Below, in pieces: positions 29,279-40,281 of a DNA stretch of 64,000 nt (position 1 is its first letter; every line of letters begins with the position of its first letter). The DNA is from Pseudomonas bubulae (GTDB taxonomy: Bacteria; Pseudomonadota; Gammaproteobacteria; Pseudomonadales; Pseudomonadaceae). The DNA lies in contig NZ_CP146077.1 of assembly GCF_037023725.1 (NCBI RefSeq), forward strand, positions 4,439,001 to 4,503,000, given 5' to 3'. The position numbers were made by a program, and so were the translations under genes. Below the pieces are notes generated by a model. That model did not search any database and was not told where the DNA came from. It saw only the letters and a list, made by a program, of their open reading frames with translations.

Positions 29279-30298
29279 TTATACCGCTACCACTCGTACG
29301 CTGGCACCTTCGCCAACACCAAGTGCTTCGGCCGCTTCCAGATCCAGCGTGACCGGTTTGCCCGGCGCCCAATCCAGCTCCAGCAATACGGCGCGGTAAT
29401 CCTGTAGCTGGGCATTGGCCACCAGATACTGACGTCCACCGCCTGTGCTCAGTGCGCCGATCTTGACCGGAACCACGCGGCTCTGGGCGATTGAGCGGAT
29501 GCCCGAAACCCGGGCATGCAAGGTCGGGCCACCGTCGAAAATATCGATGTAGTGATCGGTCTCGAAACCTTCGCGCATCAGGATGTCAAAGGTGATCTGC
29601 GCACGCGGGTGGACTTGCCCCATGGCCTCTTGGGCGGTGTCAGGCAGCAGCGGCACGTAAATCGGGTAATGCGGCATCAGCTCGGCAAGGAAGGTGCGGC
29701 TTTTAAGCCCGCACAGACGCTCGGCGGCGGCATAGTTCAAGTCGAAGAAGTTGCGACCAATGGCGTCCCAGAACGGCGAGTCGCCATTTTCATCGCTGTA
29801 GCCAACGATCTCGGTGACCACGGAATCGGCAAAACGCTCCGGGTGGTTGGCCACAAACAGCAGGCGGCCACGGGAGTTGAGTTCGGACCAGGCCGACCCC
29901 ACCAGTTCCGGGACCACATAAAAACTGGTCAGCAGGCTGTTACCGGTCAGATCATGGCACTGCGACAGGACGTGAATCTTGTTGTGAATCTTCAGTTCGC
30001 GGGAGGCGTGCACGAACGTCTCGTTACGGAAGCTGTAAAACGGCTCCGAATAACCGGCCGAGGCCACGATCGCCGAGCACCCCACCAACTTGCCGGCAGC
30101 GGTGTCTTCAAGGACGAAAAAATAGCTTTCTTCGCCATTGAAGCTCACTTCGGCAGCGAACGAGGTTTCAGACGCGGCGATCTTGTCGCGCAGGCGTTCG
30201 ATATCGTCCGGCAATGAAGTGACACCAATCGGGCTGTCCGCAGCCAGACGCTGTACCTCGCCCAGATCAGCCATTTGCGCAGGGCGCATCACCAGCAT
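29279..30298 (-). CDS. aruF: Arginine N-succinyltransferase, alpha subunit (AruF)
   Basis: A 339-residue AstA-family subunit, from the ATG at 30298 with AAGGAGT upstream. It starts MLVMRPAQMADLGEVQRLAA and carries GYSDENGDSPFWDAIGRNFF and IDIFDGGPTLHARV, parallel to AruG. A longer frame to 30475 runs back into a REP element and is rejected. It is separated from aruC by a REPIN. Confidence 0.96.
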   Translation of the reverse strand: MLVMRPAQMADLGEVQRLAADSPIGVTSLPDDIERLRDKIAASETSFAAEVSFNGEESYFFVLEDTAAGKLVGCSAIVASAGYSEPFYSFRNETFVHASRELKIHNKIHVLSQCHDLTGNSLLTSFYVVPELVGSAWSELNSRGRLLFVANHPERFADSVVTEIVGYSDENGDSPFWDAIGRNFFDLNYAAAERLCGLKSRTFLAELMPHYPIYVPLLPDTAQEAMGQVHPRAQITFDILMREGFETDHYIDIFDGGPTLHARVSGIRSIAQSRVVPVKIGALSTGGGRQYLVANAQLQDYRAVLLELDWAPGKPVTLDLEAAEALGVGEGASVRVVAV

Positions 30299-30371
30299 GG
30301 TGTCACTCCTTAATCCTTGAATTGCATAGAGGGGTATAGGCCGAACAGTCGAGTACACCCGGGATTTCAAC

Positions 30372-30458
30372 TGTGGGAGCGGGCTTGCTCGCGATGACGT
30401 CACTGCGGCGTGACTGACACACCGCGCTGCCTGTATCGCGAGCAAGCCCGCTCCCACA
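30372..30458. repeat. REPIN between aruC and aruF
   Basis: TGTGGGAGCGGGCTTGCTCG pairs with the reverse complement ending AGCCCGCTCCCACA. Same REP class as at 6038-6124. Confidence 0.88.
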
Positions 30459-30538
30459 TTGAAAGCCCTGTGCATTGAGCCTGGCCCGGCACATTAAATT
30501 CGGTTCGACGCCCGGCAAGCCGGGCGTCGAGGTCACAC

Positions 30539-31786
<1,248 letters not shown>

Positions 31787-31836
31787 CTAAACTGGCGAGC
31801 GATGGGGGGATTGTAGGGACACATCGGGAGCACGCC

Positions 31837-31904
31837 TTGTCGCCAAGCGACAACTTCTTATAGCGCCAAACCACGATTTACAAAGGCATTACGACAATGC
31901 GACA
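31837..31904 (-). promoter_or_regulatory. ArgR operator region of aruC
   Basis: On the minus strand two sites match the Pseudomonas ArgR half-site TGTCGC-N8-AA: TGTCGCTTGGCGACAA (31852-31837) and TGTCGCATTGTCGTAA (31904-31889). A further TGTCGT lies at 31896. ArgR activates the aru operon in P. aeruginosa through such repeats. The remaining parts of 31760-32155 are low in features and must also hold the rightward promoter of the divergent LRR gene. Confidence 0.65.
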
Positions 31905-32155
31905 TATTCCGTCACAAAGGCGCAGTTTAAACGCTGGGGCGTCTTTGCGGCAGCACTCTGGCGCGCTGATTTTCCCGGAAAACGCGAGTTTTTGCCGATC
32001 ACCGCCGGATCTGTACGTATGGGTGCTAAATATGTATGGATTGATCGCTGATTGTTGATGCAAAGCCTCCGCCAGCCAGCAAATATTTGCGCTTTTTAAC
32101 GGGCTCGTACTGGCGGATCTTGAAGGTACTCCATCAGGACATACGAGTACCGGAC

Positions 32156-35100
32156 ATGCCCGATCCAACACCTCTTGCGCCCCTGAAACCGCCCCCTGAA
32201 AAAGGGTTAACAGCGGCGAACCGACTCCAGACCATCCCCCACTTCACGACCATTGCCGAGGCCATGCCGCCCTGGGCCACGTCCCTGGGCCGACCGACCC
32301 TGAACGCATTGAAAGGGACGTCCCCCAGCCTTCACCCAACCTTGAGGACCCTCACGCCCGCTCAGGGCGACACCTTGCGCAAAACGTTTGCAGCGCGATG
32401 GGCCGCCCGCAACGATGTTGAAAAAGACCTGGCAAGGGTCGTAGATGTTCACGGGTTTGCGGCGCCCTTGCTGAACAACCTTATTAAACGCCAATATCAG
32501 CTGGACCTGGATGTACACAACACCTTTATCAATCTGTATATCCCGAACTACCTGCCTGTCATCGGCCTGCGCGAAAGCGGTACCACGACCTGGCGCGTGT
32601 CCCTGATAGACGCGGCCCTGCACAACTTTGAACTGCATGAAACCCTGCCCTATGCCTACCTCTCAGGCTCGGGGTATATCAGCCGCCCCGATGCCCAGGG
32701 GCATTTCAAGCAGCTCAATCACATCACCGAGCACATGCCCGTGCAGGCGTTCACGGCCTTGTGCCGAACACTGAATCTGGGCGCCCGCTACAAGGACCAT
32801 CTCACGCGCCATCTGGGTCTTGACGATCATGGCAGGCAGTTAAGGCTGAAAAACAAAATACTGGACAGTCAACGCGCCGACCTGAAGGCCGATCTGACCT
32901 ACGCCGTGATGACCAGACAGATCGGCCTGCCCCTGTATGAGTCACTGGATGCCTTTCTCATAGGCCTGGACAACCGTTGGCTGACCTATCGCCTGACAGT
33001 GCTCTCCCTCGACATCGAAAGCCCGCTGATCTTCATGCCGGTACATCAACGATCGGTAGTTGCGTACATACCCCACGACCCCCTGCATCCGGTCAAGGAG
33101 TACTCATCGATCGGCGAGTGCATGGCGCATCTGACCGAACGCCTGAAAAGCACTTCCTACCAGCATTTCTTCAGCCGCTTCGTCGCCCACGACCGATTGG
33201 GGGCTTTTCTGGAGGGTCTTAAAAGAACCTACTGGCAGGTCATCCCCGACACCCCCATCGCACCGGGCGCAACGCTACCAGACGCACTGGTTGCGCAAAC
33301 CCTGATACCGATCGAAAAACCCGCGATTGAATACCTGCTGGTGCCGATACCTGATGACCTCTGGGAAACGCTTTACAGCAGGCAACTGGCAAAAATTTTC
33401 AACGATGCCAAAAGCCTCGCCGTGTCGACCGATGCCGAAGACCGCAAAACCCGTGAGGCACGCCTTGAACGCCTGAAAGGCATTGGCATGGCACTGCTGA
33501 ATGCCGCAGCCTTTGTCATCGCGCCTTTTGTACCTGTCGTCGGCGAACTGATGCTGCTGCAAATGGCCTGGCAACTGCTGGACGACACCTATGAGGGTAT
33601 CCACGACTGGGTGCAAGGCAAGACCACTGAAGCATTCGAACACCTGTTCGGGGTGCTGGAGAGCGGTATCCAGGCAGGTTTTTTTGCGGCTGGCACAAAA
33701 GTGCTGGGAGGCTTGCTGCCCAAGCCATCCGCCTTTGTACAAGGCATGAAACCTGTCACCTGCAACGATGGCGCCACTCGATTGTGGAACCCTGACATCA
33801 GCGCCTACCACCACGACCTGGCCCTGCCCGAACACCTCGCGTCCGACGAACTGGGCCTGCAGTACCACCAGGACAAAACACTGCTGACCCTCAGTTCCGG
33901 GCAGCAAGCCCGACACACGCTGGTACTGGACAAGACCGAAAGCGCCGGCCCTTATACTTTGCGTCACCCGACACGGCCCCACGCCTACGGCCCCCGGATG
34001 CAGCACAACGATGAAGGCGCCTGGCTGATGGAGGGTGAGCGCCCGCAAACCTGGCAAGGCTCGATCCTTATGCGTCGGCTCGGCCCTGTCGCCGAGGGCT
34101 TCAGCGATGCCGAGCTGGAAAAGCTGCGAATTATCAGCGGCACCGATGAAGGCGTGTTGCGAAGGGTTCACCTGCATAACGAACCGACTCCGCCTCTGCT
34201 CAAAGACTGTATGGCACGACTGAGGATCCAAAAACAAAATATCGAGGACATCACCCGTATTCGCCAAGGGCGAGCCCTTTCAACCAGGGGGAACTGGCTG
34301 GAAAGCCTGCCCACCGAATTACCCGGCTGGCCGCCAGACAAAGCCCTGAATGTCTTTGTCGATGAAACCCTAAGTGGCATGGCCCATGTCTACGGTGCCC
34401 CCGAGGCACTCCCCGAGGACTCTCTCAGGATTTCTCAGCAGGACATCAAGAACGGCAAACTGTGGCCCCTGATTGTCGACAACTTCAACACGCCTCAACT
34501 CGATGCCCTGCTGGGCCCGCGCGCAACAAAGACAGAAGCCGTCAACACCCTGCAGGCCAAGGTGTCCGACTACGCCCGGCAACGACGGGAAGACATCTTC
34601 GACCATCAGTACGCCAGGGAGCGCCAGACAAAAAACCCGGCAGCGCGATTGATAGAAAGCACCTTTGCGCACCTGCCCGCCCCTGTCACCCAAGCGCTGC
34701 TTGAGACCACCAGCACGCTCGAGAAAACCACCCTCCTCGAGAATGGCAGAATCCCCCTGAGGGTAAAAAATCTGGCCACCGAGCTGGAACACCAAACCCG
34801 CATAGCTCACGCCCAGGAGGGACTGCTTGAAGATGACCTGCTGACTCCAGACGGCGAAAAACTGGCCATAAACACCCTGAAAACCTACACCGATGCGATC
34901 CACGACCTTCATCTCGAGGTGCGCGATCTGGTCGTTGACGGCACCTTGCGCTGCAGCCATGCCCCCAAGGACGCCAGGCACACCCGAATACTGGTTCGTA
35001 AAGGTCCGGACGCCTATGAGACCTACGATGGCGAGCATGCCCTGCTGCATCCAGCCTCGCGCTTTCACGGTGCGCTGATGAAGGCGCTCCCCGAACGTAA

Positions 35101-37279
35101 CAGCGAGCACCTGAAATCCAGGTTCGCCATTGGCCAGAACTTCAAACAATGGCTGGCAGATAAGTACAGCGCCCCCGGTGAAATCCGAACGGCACTTGAT
35201 CTGCCATCCCCGGCAGCTTGCGTGGCAACCGAAAGCGAAACCCTGTTGCGCGGCGCCGCCAGCAGCCGGGTCAATACCACGCCTGCAGCCAATCCCTTGC
35301 AGGAACGGGTCAAGGCCCTCTACCCCTATCGAAATAACGACGAGATAGCGTTGATCACGGCGCGAATCGACAGCGAGCAGGCCCTTGAACACCTGCGCGC
35401 CACCGAGGAGGAAAAAGACCAGCTTTTCGAGACACTGGACAACTGGATCAGCGCTGCGATCGGCGTCACCACCGACAACGCATTGCCACCCAACCTTCAT
35501 GGTTTAAGGCGCCTGATAGGCTCCAGAATAAAGAACTCCTGGCTATCGGCCGACAAGGTCCATATCAACAAAACAGGACAGGCTGCCATAGTGGCCGAAC
35601 TGGACTTCAGCAGCACCCTATTCGGCCATGCCGGCACCGACAGCCTGGTTTTAAGCCGCCCCCTGAGCCATGTAGGCCTGCTGAGGCTCGACGATTGCAG
35701 CTTTTCCCCAAACCAGGGCGACTTCCTGACCTACTTTCCCAATCTGAAGGTACTTTCGCTCAACGCCAACGACCTTGAAACCCTGCCCGAGACACTCGAT
35801 ACACTGCCGCACCTCAGGTCGCTGCACCTTGCCCATAACCGCCTGACCCTGAACGCCGGGATGCAGAGTCAGCTCAAGCACCTTACCCGTCTTCAACACC
35901 TTGATCTGGGTCACAACCCTCTTGGCAGCCCTTTGGCCGTGGGGCATATGCCCGAACTCAGGACACTCGTACTGGAGAACACCCGCATCACTCAATGGCC
36001 CCCGGGGTTGTTCGACCAGCCACGACCGAAGGCTTTCAAATTGAACCTGCTGGGCAATGAGATCCATACCGTGCCCGACTACCCCGATCAATCGGCCGAA
36101 TCCTGGTTGATTGCCAATGCCCGCCTTGAACGCCAGAAGCTCGACCTGGAGAGTCAGGACCGTGTCACTCAGTATCGCCGCGCCCTTGGCCTAGACCCTC
36201 ATCGCACTTATCCGCCACGAGGGTCAGAGCAAAGCTCATTCTGGTTGTTCGGCCCCCCCGGGTCACAGGTATCCATGCAGGAACTCTGGGAGACTCTAGA
36301 GCACGAGCATGGCTCACAGGGATTTTTTGAAGTCATCGCCCGAATGGAAATCCCCCCGGACGTATTTGAAACACCCTCTGACCAAATTGCCTATCAGGAA
36401 GGCCTGGGAGATTTGAAGCAGAAAGTCTGGCGCTTGATCGATGCTGCCAGTAACGACACCCGCATGCGCGAGCTACTGTTCACCCTGGCCAGTTCGCCCA
36501 CCAATTGCGCCGACGCCGGCGCCCAGATATTCAATGCCATGGGCCTGGAAACCATGGCCCATGAGTTCTATAACGCCCGAAGCACACCACTGGAACTGGA
36601 AAAAAACCTGATAACGCTGGCACGCGGCAAGGCCCGGCTGGCCAAGATCGGTGACATTGCCCGGGCTGATGTGGCGCAACGTGTCAGGCCTGTGAGTGAG
36701 GGCGGCCAGGGCTTGAGGTTTACCAGCGAAGTGATCGATGGTGCGCCCGGAACGGTCGACGAAGTCGAAGTCCACACCGGCTACCAGACCCGGCTGAGCA
36801 CAAGCCTCGAACTGCCCTGGGTACCCAACTACATGGTCTACAGGATGACTGCCCAGGTGGGCGATACGGAGTTTGTCAGGGCCTATCGCCTGATTCATGA
36901 GGGCGAAGCCGGTGACGGGCTGGTCAATCAGATCCTTGATGTGCCCTTCTGGGAGACCTACCTGAACAAAACTTACGCCTCGGAACTGGACGCCAACGCC
37001 AGCCTCTTCGAACAGAAGGCCGAGTGGCTCGAGCAGCTCAGGGAGCTGCAGGATAATTGGGTTCGCTCGGATACGCGCCTGGAGCAGCGCCATGCAGGGC
37101 AGCGTGTCGAGCTGCAGGAGCTCGCCCTAAAACTGGCAGTGCCTGAGCCTCAGGTATTCACCTCCGAGCCCATGAATGACAAGCTCTACTACCGGATCTA
37201 CAGCCAGATCGCCGATGAACGCAAAGAGCTCAGCCGGCAGTTGACCCGTCAGGCTCTGACCAAAGCCAGGCTGACCTGA
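32156..37279 (+). CDS. Large LRR protein with NEL-type E3 ubiquitin ligase motif (effector-like)
   Basis: A 1707-residue protein from the ATG at 32156 (a TTG at 32087 would add 23 residues). The long N-terminal part resembles the dermonecrotic-toxin-like N-domain of Pseudomonas toxins; a hydrophobic stretch near residues 442-475 could insert in a membrane. Leucine-rich repeats occupy about 1170-1310 (LKVLSLNANDLETLPETL, LRSLHLAHNRL, LQHLDLGHNPL). The C-terminal domain has TNCADAG, with Cys1451 and Asp1453 forming the C-x-D motif of NEL (IpaH/SspH/SlrP) ligases. Related proteins are secreted into host cells. No secretion or chaperone gene is adjacent. It lies between argR and aruC, an unusual insertion. 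Confidence 0.85.
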   Translation: MPDPTPLAPLKPPPEKGLTAANRLQTIPHFTTIAEAMPPWATSLGRPTLNALKGTSPSLHPTLRTLTPAQGDTLRKTFAARWAARNDVEKDLARVVDVHGFAAPLLNNLIKRQYQLDLDVHNTFINLYIPNYLPVIGLRESGTTTWRVSLIDAALHNFELHETLPYAYLSGSGYISRPDAQGHFKQLNHITEHMPVQAFTALCRTLNLGARYKDHLTRHLGLDDHGRQLRLKNKILDSQRADLKADLTYAVMTRQIGLPLYESLDAFLIGLDNRWLTYRLTVLSLDIESPLIFMPVHQRSVVAYIPHDPLHPVKEYSSIGECMAHLTERLKSTSYQHFFSRFVAHDRLGAFLEGLKRTYWQVIPDTPIAPGATLPDALVAQTLIPIEKPAIEYLLVPIPDDLWETLYSRQLAKIFNDAKSLAVSTDAEDRKTREARLERLKGIGMALLNAAAFVIAPFVPVVGELMLLQMAWQLLDDTYEGIHDWVQGKTTEAFEHLFGVLESGIQAGFFAAGTKVLGGLLPKPSAFVQGMKPVTCNDGATRLWNPDISAYHHDLALPEHLASDELGLQYHQDKTLLTLSSGQQARHTLVLDKTESAGPYTLRHPTRPHAYGPRMQHNDEGAWLMEGERPQTWQGSILMRRLGPVAEGFSDAELEKLRIISGTDEGVLRRVHLHNEPTPPLLKDCMARLRIQKQNIEDITRIRQGRALSTRGNWLESLPTELPGWPPDKALNVFVDETLSGMAHVYGAPEALPEDSLRISQQDIKNGKLWPLIVDNFNTPQLDALLGPRATKTEAVNTLQAKVSDYARQRREDIFDHQYARERQTKNPAARLIESTFAHLPAPVTQALLETTSTLEKTTLLENGRIPLRVKNLATELEHQTRIAHAQEGLLEDDLLTPDGEKLAINTLKTYTDAIHDLHLEVRDLVVDGTLRCSHAPKDARHTRILVRKGPDAYETYDGEHALLHPASRFHGALMKALPERNSEHLKSRFAIGQNFKQWLADKYSAPGEIRTALDLPSPAACVATESETLLRGAASSRVNTTPAANPLQERVKALYPYRNNDEIALITARIDSEQALEHLRATEEEKDQLFETLDNWISAAIGVTTDNALPPNLHGLRRLIGSRIKNSWLSADKVHINKTGQAAIVAELDFSSTLFGHAGTDSLVLSRPLSHVGLLRLDDCSFSPNQGDFLTYFPNLKVLSLNANDLETLPETLDTLPHLRSLHLAHNRLTLNAGMQSQLKHLTRLQHLDLGHNPLGSPLAVGHMPELRTLVLENTRITQWPPGLFDQPRPKAFKLNLLGNEIHTVPDYPDQSAESWLIANARLERQKLDLESQDRVTQYRRALGLDPHRTYPPRGSEQSSFWLFGPPGSQVSMQELWETLEHEHGSQGFFEVIARMEIPPDVFETPSDQIAYQEGLGDLKQKVWRLIDAASNDTRMRELLFTLASSPTNCADAGAQIFNAMGLETMAHEFYNARSTPLELEKNLITLARGKARLAKIGDIARADVAQRVRPVSEGGQGLRFTSEVIDGAPGTVDEVEVHTGYQTRLSTSLELPWVPNYMVYRMTAQVGDTEFVRAYRLIHEGEAGDGLVNQILDVPFWETYLNKTYASELDANASLFEQKAEWLEQLRELQDNWVRSDTRLEQRHAGQRVELQELALKLAVPEPQVFTSEPMNDKLYYRIYSQIADERKELSRQLTRQALTKARLT

Positions 37280-37281
37280 CC

Positions 37282-38262
37282 TCAGCCGCGCTCGGCCGGG
37301 GCCGAAGACAACTCGAAAGGGCTGCTGCTACGGCGCTGATTGCGATCTTCACGGGGAGTCGCACCAAAGAAGTTGCGATAGGCGCTGGAGAAATGCGGCC
37401 CCGACGAGAAACCGCAGGACAAGCCGATCTGGATGATCGACTTGCTGGTTTGCATCAACATCTGCCGGGCTTTATTCAGGCGCAGTTCGAGGTAGTACTG
37501 ACTCGGCACGCGATTGAGGTACTGCTTGAAGATACGCTCCAACTGACGACGGGAAACGCACACATGCTGGGCGATTTCGTCGGTGGTCAGGGGCTCTTCA
37601 ATATTGGCCTCCATCAGCAACACAGCCTGGGTCAGCTTGGGATGGCTGGAGCCAAGACGGTTCTGCAGCGGGATACGCTGACGCTCACCGCCTTCACGGA
37701 TGCGCTCGACCACCAGCTCCTCGGACACCGCACCGGCCAGTTCGGCACCATGATCGCGAGCCAGCACCGCCAGCAACAAATCGAGTACCGACAGCCCGCC
37801 GCAAGCGCTCAGGCGATCACGATCCCAGTCGAACAAATGACTGGTGGCGATTACTTTGGGGAAGCGCTCGGCGAAATCGTCCTGCCAGCGCCAGTGCACG
37901 GCCGCACGGTAGCCATCCAGCAAACCCAATTGCGCCAGCGGGTAGACACCCGCCGACAGCCCGCCAATCACGCACCCTGCCCGCACCAGTTGCTTGAGCG
38001 CACTGCTCAGGGCCGAGGTCAGGGCGGCAGGCGGCTCATCCGCCAGCAAAAACAGCTTTTGGCAACCTTCAAGCTTGCCGTTCCAGGGCTCACCCGGCAA
38101 TTGCCAGGCTCCTTCAAGCGGTGCCTCGGCCTGCAAGAACAACAACTCGTAGACGACTTCAGGATGCACGCGCTGGGCAACACGCAACGCTTCCTCGGCC
38201 AGCGCCAGAGTCAAGGCTTTGGTGCTGGGCCAAATGAGGAAACCAATTCGATGGGCGGTCAT
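37282..38262 (-). CDS. argR: ArgR, AraC-family arginine-responsive regulator
   Basis: A 326-residue regulator with an N-terminal DJ-1/PfpI (glutamine amidotransferase-like) domain, seen in AGCVIGGLSAGVYPLAQLGLLDGYRA, and a C-terminal AraC-type helix-turn-helix pair: TTDEIAQHVCVSRRQLERIF and IQIGLSCGFSSGPHFSSAYR. It is ArgR of Pseudomonas, unrelated to the E. coli repressor of that name. It is the last gene after aotP and stops two bases from the stop of the convergent LRR gene. It is likely autoregulated from the aotJ promoter. Confidence 0.95.
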   Translation of the reverse strand: MTAHRIGFLIWPSTKALTLALAEEALRVAQRVHPEVVYELLFLQAEAPLEGAWQLPGEPWNGKLEGCQKLFLLADEPPAALTSALSSALKQLVRAGCVIGGLSAGVYPLAQLGLLDGYRAAVHWRWQDDFAERFPKVIATSHLFDWDRDRLSACGGLSVLDLLLAVLARDHGAELAGAVSEELVVERIREGGERQRIPLQNRLGSSHPKLTQAVLLMEANIEEPLTTDEIAQHVCVSRRQLERIFKQYLNRVPSQYYLELRLNKARQMLMQTSKSIIQIGLSCGFSSGPHFSSAYRNFFGATPREDRNQRRSSSPFELSSAPAERG

Positions 38263-38377
38263 GGCGTGCTATCCGGAACGAAAACGGGAATAAAACCTGT
38301 GCACCCAGCCTGGGCCAGCTACGCAGGATGCGGAGCATGACCTATTTTGGTGCACAGCGGCAGTCTTAAAATTGCAG

Positions 38378-39142
38378 TTATTTCAAGCTGCCCGACAGAA
38401 ACTGCTGCAACCGCTCGCACTGCGGGTTAACCAGCACTTCACGCGGGTCACCGCTTTCTTCGACAATACCTTTATGCAGAAACACCAACTGGTTCGACAC
38501 TTCACGGGCAAAACCCATTTCGTGGGTCACCACCACCATGGTGCGGCCTTCCTGGGCCAGATCCTGCATCACCTTGAGCACATCACCCACCAGCTCAGGG
38601 TCAAGGGCCGAGGTCGGCTCGTCAAACAGCATGACCTCAGGCTCCATCGCCAGCGCACGGGCAATTGCCACACGCTGCTGCTCGCCACCGGACATATGCC
38701 CCGGGTAAGCATCCTTGCGGTGCGACACGCCTACTTTCTGCAGGTAATGCTCAGCCTTGTCACGGGCTTCGGCCTTGGACATGCCCAGTACATGCACCGG
38801 CGCTTCCATGATGTTTTCCAGCGCGGTCATGTGCGACCACAGGTTGAAATGCTGGAACACCATCGACAGGCGCGAGCGCATGCGCTGCAACTGCTTGGGA
38901 TCGGCGGCCTTGAGCGCGCCATCCTTGTTGGCAATCAGCTTGAGCTCTTCACCATTGAGCAGGATCTTGCCTGCATGGGGTTGCTCGAGCAGGTTGATGC
39001 AACGCAAAAAGGTACTTTTGCCGGAGCCACTGGAACCGATGATGCTGATCACATCACCTGCCTTGGCGGCCAGCGAAACGCCTTTGAGCACTTCATGACT
39101 GCCATAGCGTTTATGCAGGTCTTGGACTTCAAGTTTGTACAT
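38378..39142 (-). CDS. aotP: Arginine/ornithine ABC transporter, ATP-binding protein AotP
   Basis: A 254-residue ATPase of the polar amino-acid uptake family. Walker A GSSGSGKST, the signature MSGGEQQRVAIARALA and Walker B VMLFDEPTSALDP are complete. The ATG at 39142 (MYKLEVQDLHKRYG) is chosen over a GTG five codons upstream because it matches HisP-type starts. It is the fifth gene of aotJQMOP, 23 bp after aotO. Confidence 0.94.
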   Translation of the reverse strand: MYKLEVQDLHKRYGSHEVLKGVSLAAKAGDVISIIGSSGSGKSTFLRCINLLEQPHAGKILLNGEELKLIANKDGALKAADPKQLQRMRSRLSMVFQHFNLWSHMTALENIMEAPVHVLGMSKAEARDKAEHYLQKVGVSHRKDAYPGHMSGGEQQRVAIARALAMEPEVMLFDEPTSALDPELVGDVLKVMQDLAQEGRTMVVVTHEMGFAREVSNQLVFLHKGIVEESGDPREVLVNPQCERLQQFLSGSLK

Positions 39143-39165
39143 GCTGTCGGTTCTCACAAAAACAG

Positions 39166-40278
39166 TCAGTCGTTGAGCAAGCGCCCGTGACGCAAAGGCT
39201 TGCGCCCCGCCACTTTAGCCAGCCAGAAACCGGGTTGGGCATAGCGCAGTCGCTCAACGGCAAATAACACACCGGCGGTGCCCGCGCATACCGTACTGAC
39301 CCGGTCAGATAAAGGATCAATCACTTCAAACAGCGGCTCGCCGGGCTCAACCCAGGCGCCCACCGGACGTAAAAAACTCACCACACCGGGGTGCGGTGCA
39401 AACAACAACTCAGTGCCTTCAAATGGCATGCCTTCACATGCCTCATGCTGCGCTGCAGGCCAGTCACCTGTGATCAGGCCCTGTTCGGCCAGAAACGCCA
39501 GAATGCCCTCGGCATAAGCTTCGGCCTGCGGGCGGCCGGTGTCCGCCTGCCCGCCCAGCTCCAGGGTGGTCGACATGCAGGCCAAAGGGATCTGCGCATC
39601 GGCAAACTGGCGCTGCAAACGCAGCCAGGGCACTGAGCAGGCTTCATCGAAGGAGCTGCCACCCGAGTCTTCAGCCAACAGCCCAACCCGCACACCCAGA
39701 TGCGCAGCCAGCGAACGCCACTGCGGCCAATGCTGGGGCAAGGCGTACAGATGCAGTGCGGCATCGGTCTCGCAGTGCAGATCCAGGACAATGTCTGCAT
39801 CACAGGCATGACTCAACAAAACACGCTGCATACCTTGCAACTGACTGACCGGACCTGGCAACTCGGACAATATATCAAGCATTGTCTGACGGATCAGTCG
39901 GGTGTTGGCGTGAGGATCATCCCCCAGGCGACCTGCCAGCCTCTGCGCTACCGGCTCACTCAACTCGACGAAATCGCGGTTGAAGTTTTTGCCGCTGCCA
40001 AACTCGAAACGTCCCTGATGACTGCCTTGCAGCAACTGGCCGAGCCCCAGGGGGTTGGCCACGGGCACCAGTTCGATCACGCCATTCAAAGCACCCCGGG
40101 CTTCAAGTTCGCTCAGGCGCTTTTTCAGTTCCCAGGCACAACGCATGCCCGGCAGTTCGTCTGCATGCAGGCTGGCCTGGATATAGGCTTTGCGCTCACC
40201 TTCACCGAAACGGAACACCGTCAAGTGACGCTCGGAACCCAGGCTGCTCCAGGGCAGCAGGTGATCGATACGCTCCAT
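39166..40278 (-). CDS. aotO: AotO, AstE/aspartoacylase-family protein of the aot operon
   Basis: A 370-residue member of the succinylglutamate desuccinylase/aspartoacylase zinc-hydrolase family. The metal motif is ASLHADELPG (H38/E41 region) and the second part DIVLDLHCETDAALHLY. It sits inside the arginine transport operon between the permease and ATPase genes, as in P. aeruginosa, where it was reported to be dispensable for uptake (from memory). A deacylase role on an arginine-related metabolite is possible, but its substrate is unknown. Confidence 0.88.
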   Translation of the reverse strand: MERIDHLLPWSSLGSERHLTVFRFGEGERKAYIQASLHADELPGMRCAWELKKRLSELEARGALNGVIELVPVANPLGLGQLLQGSHQGRFEFGSGKNFNRDFVELSEPVAQRLAGRLGDDPHANTRLIRQTMLDILSELPGPVSQLQGMQRVLLSHACDADIVLDLHCETDAALHLYALPQHWPQWRSLAAHLGVRVGLLAEDSGGSSFDEACSVPWLRLQRQFADAQIPLACMSTTLELGGQADTGRPQAEAYAEGILAFLAEQGLITGDWPAAQHEACEGMPFEGTELLFAPHPGVVSFLRPVGAWVEPGEPLFEVIDPLSDRVSTVCAGTAGVLFAVERLRYAQPGFWLAKVAGRKPLRHGRLLND

Positions 40279-40281
40279 GAC

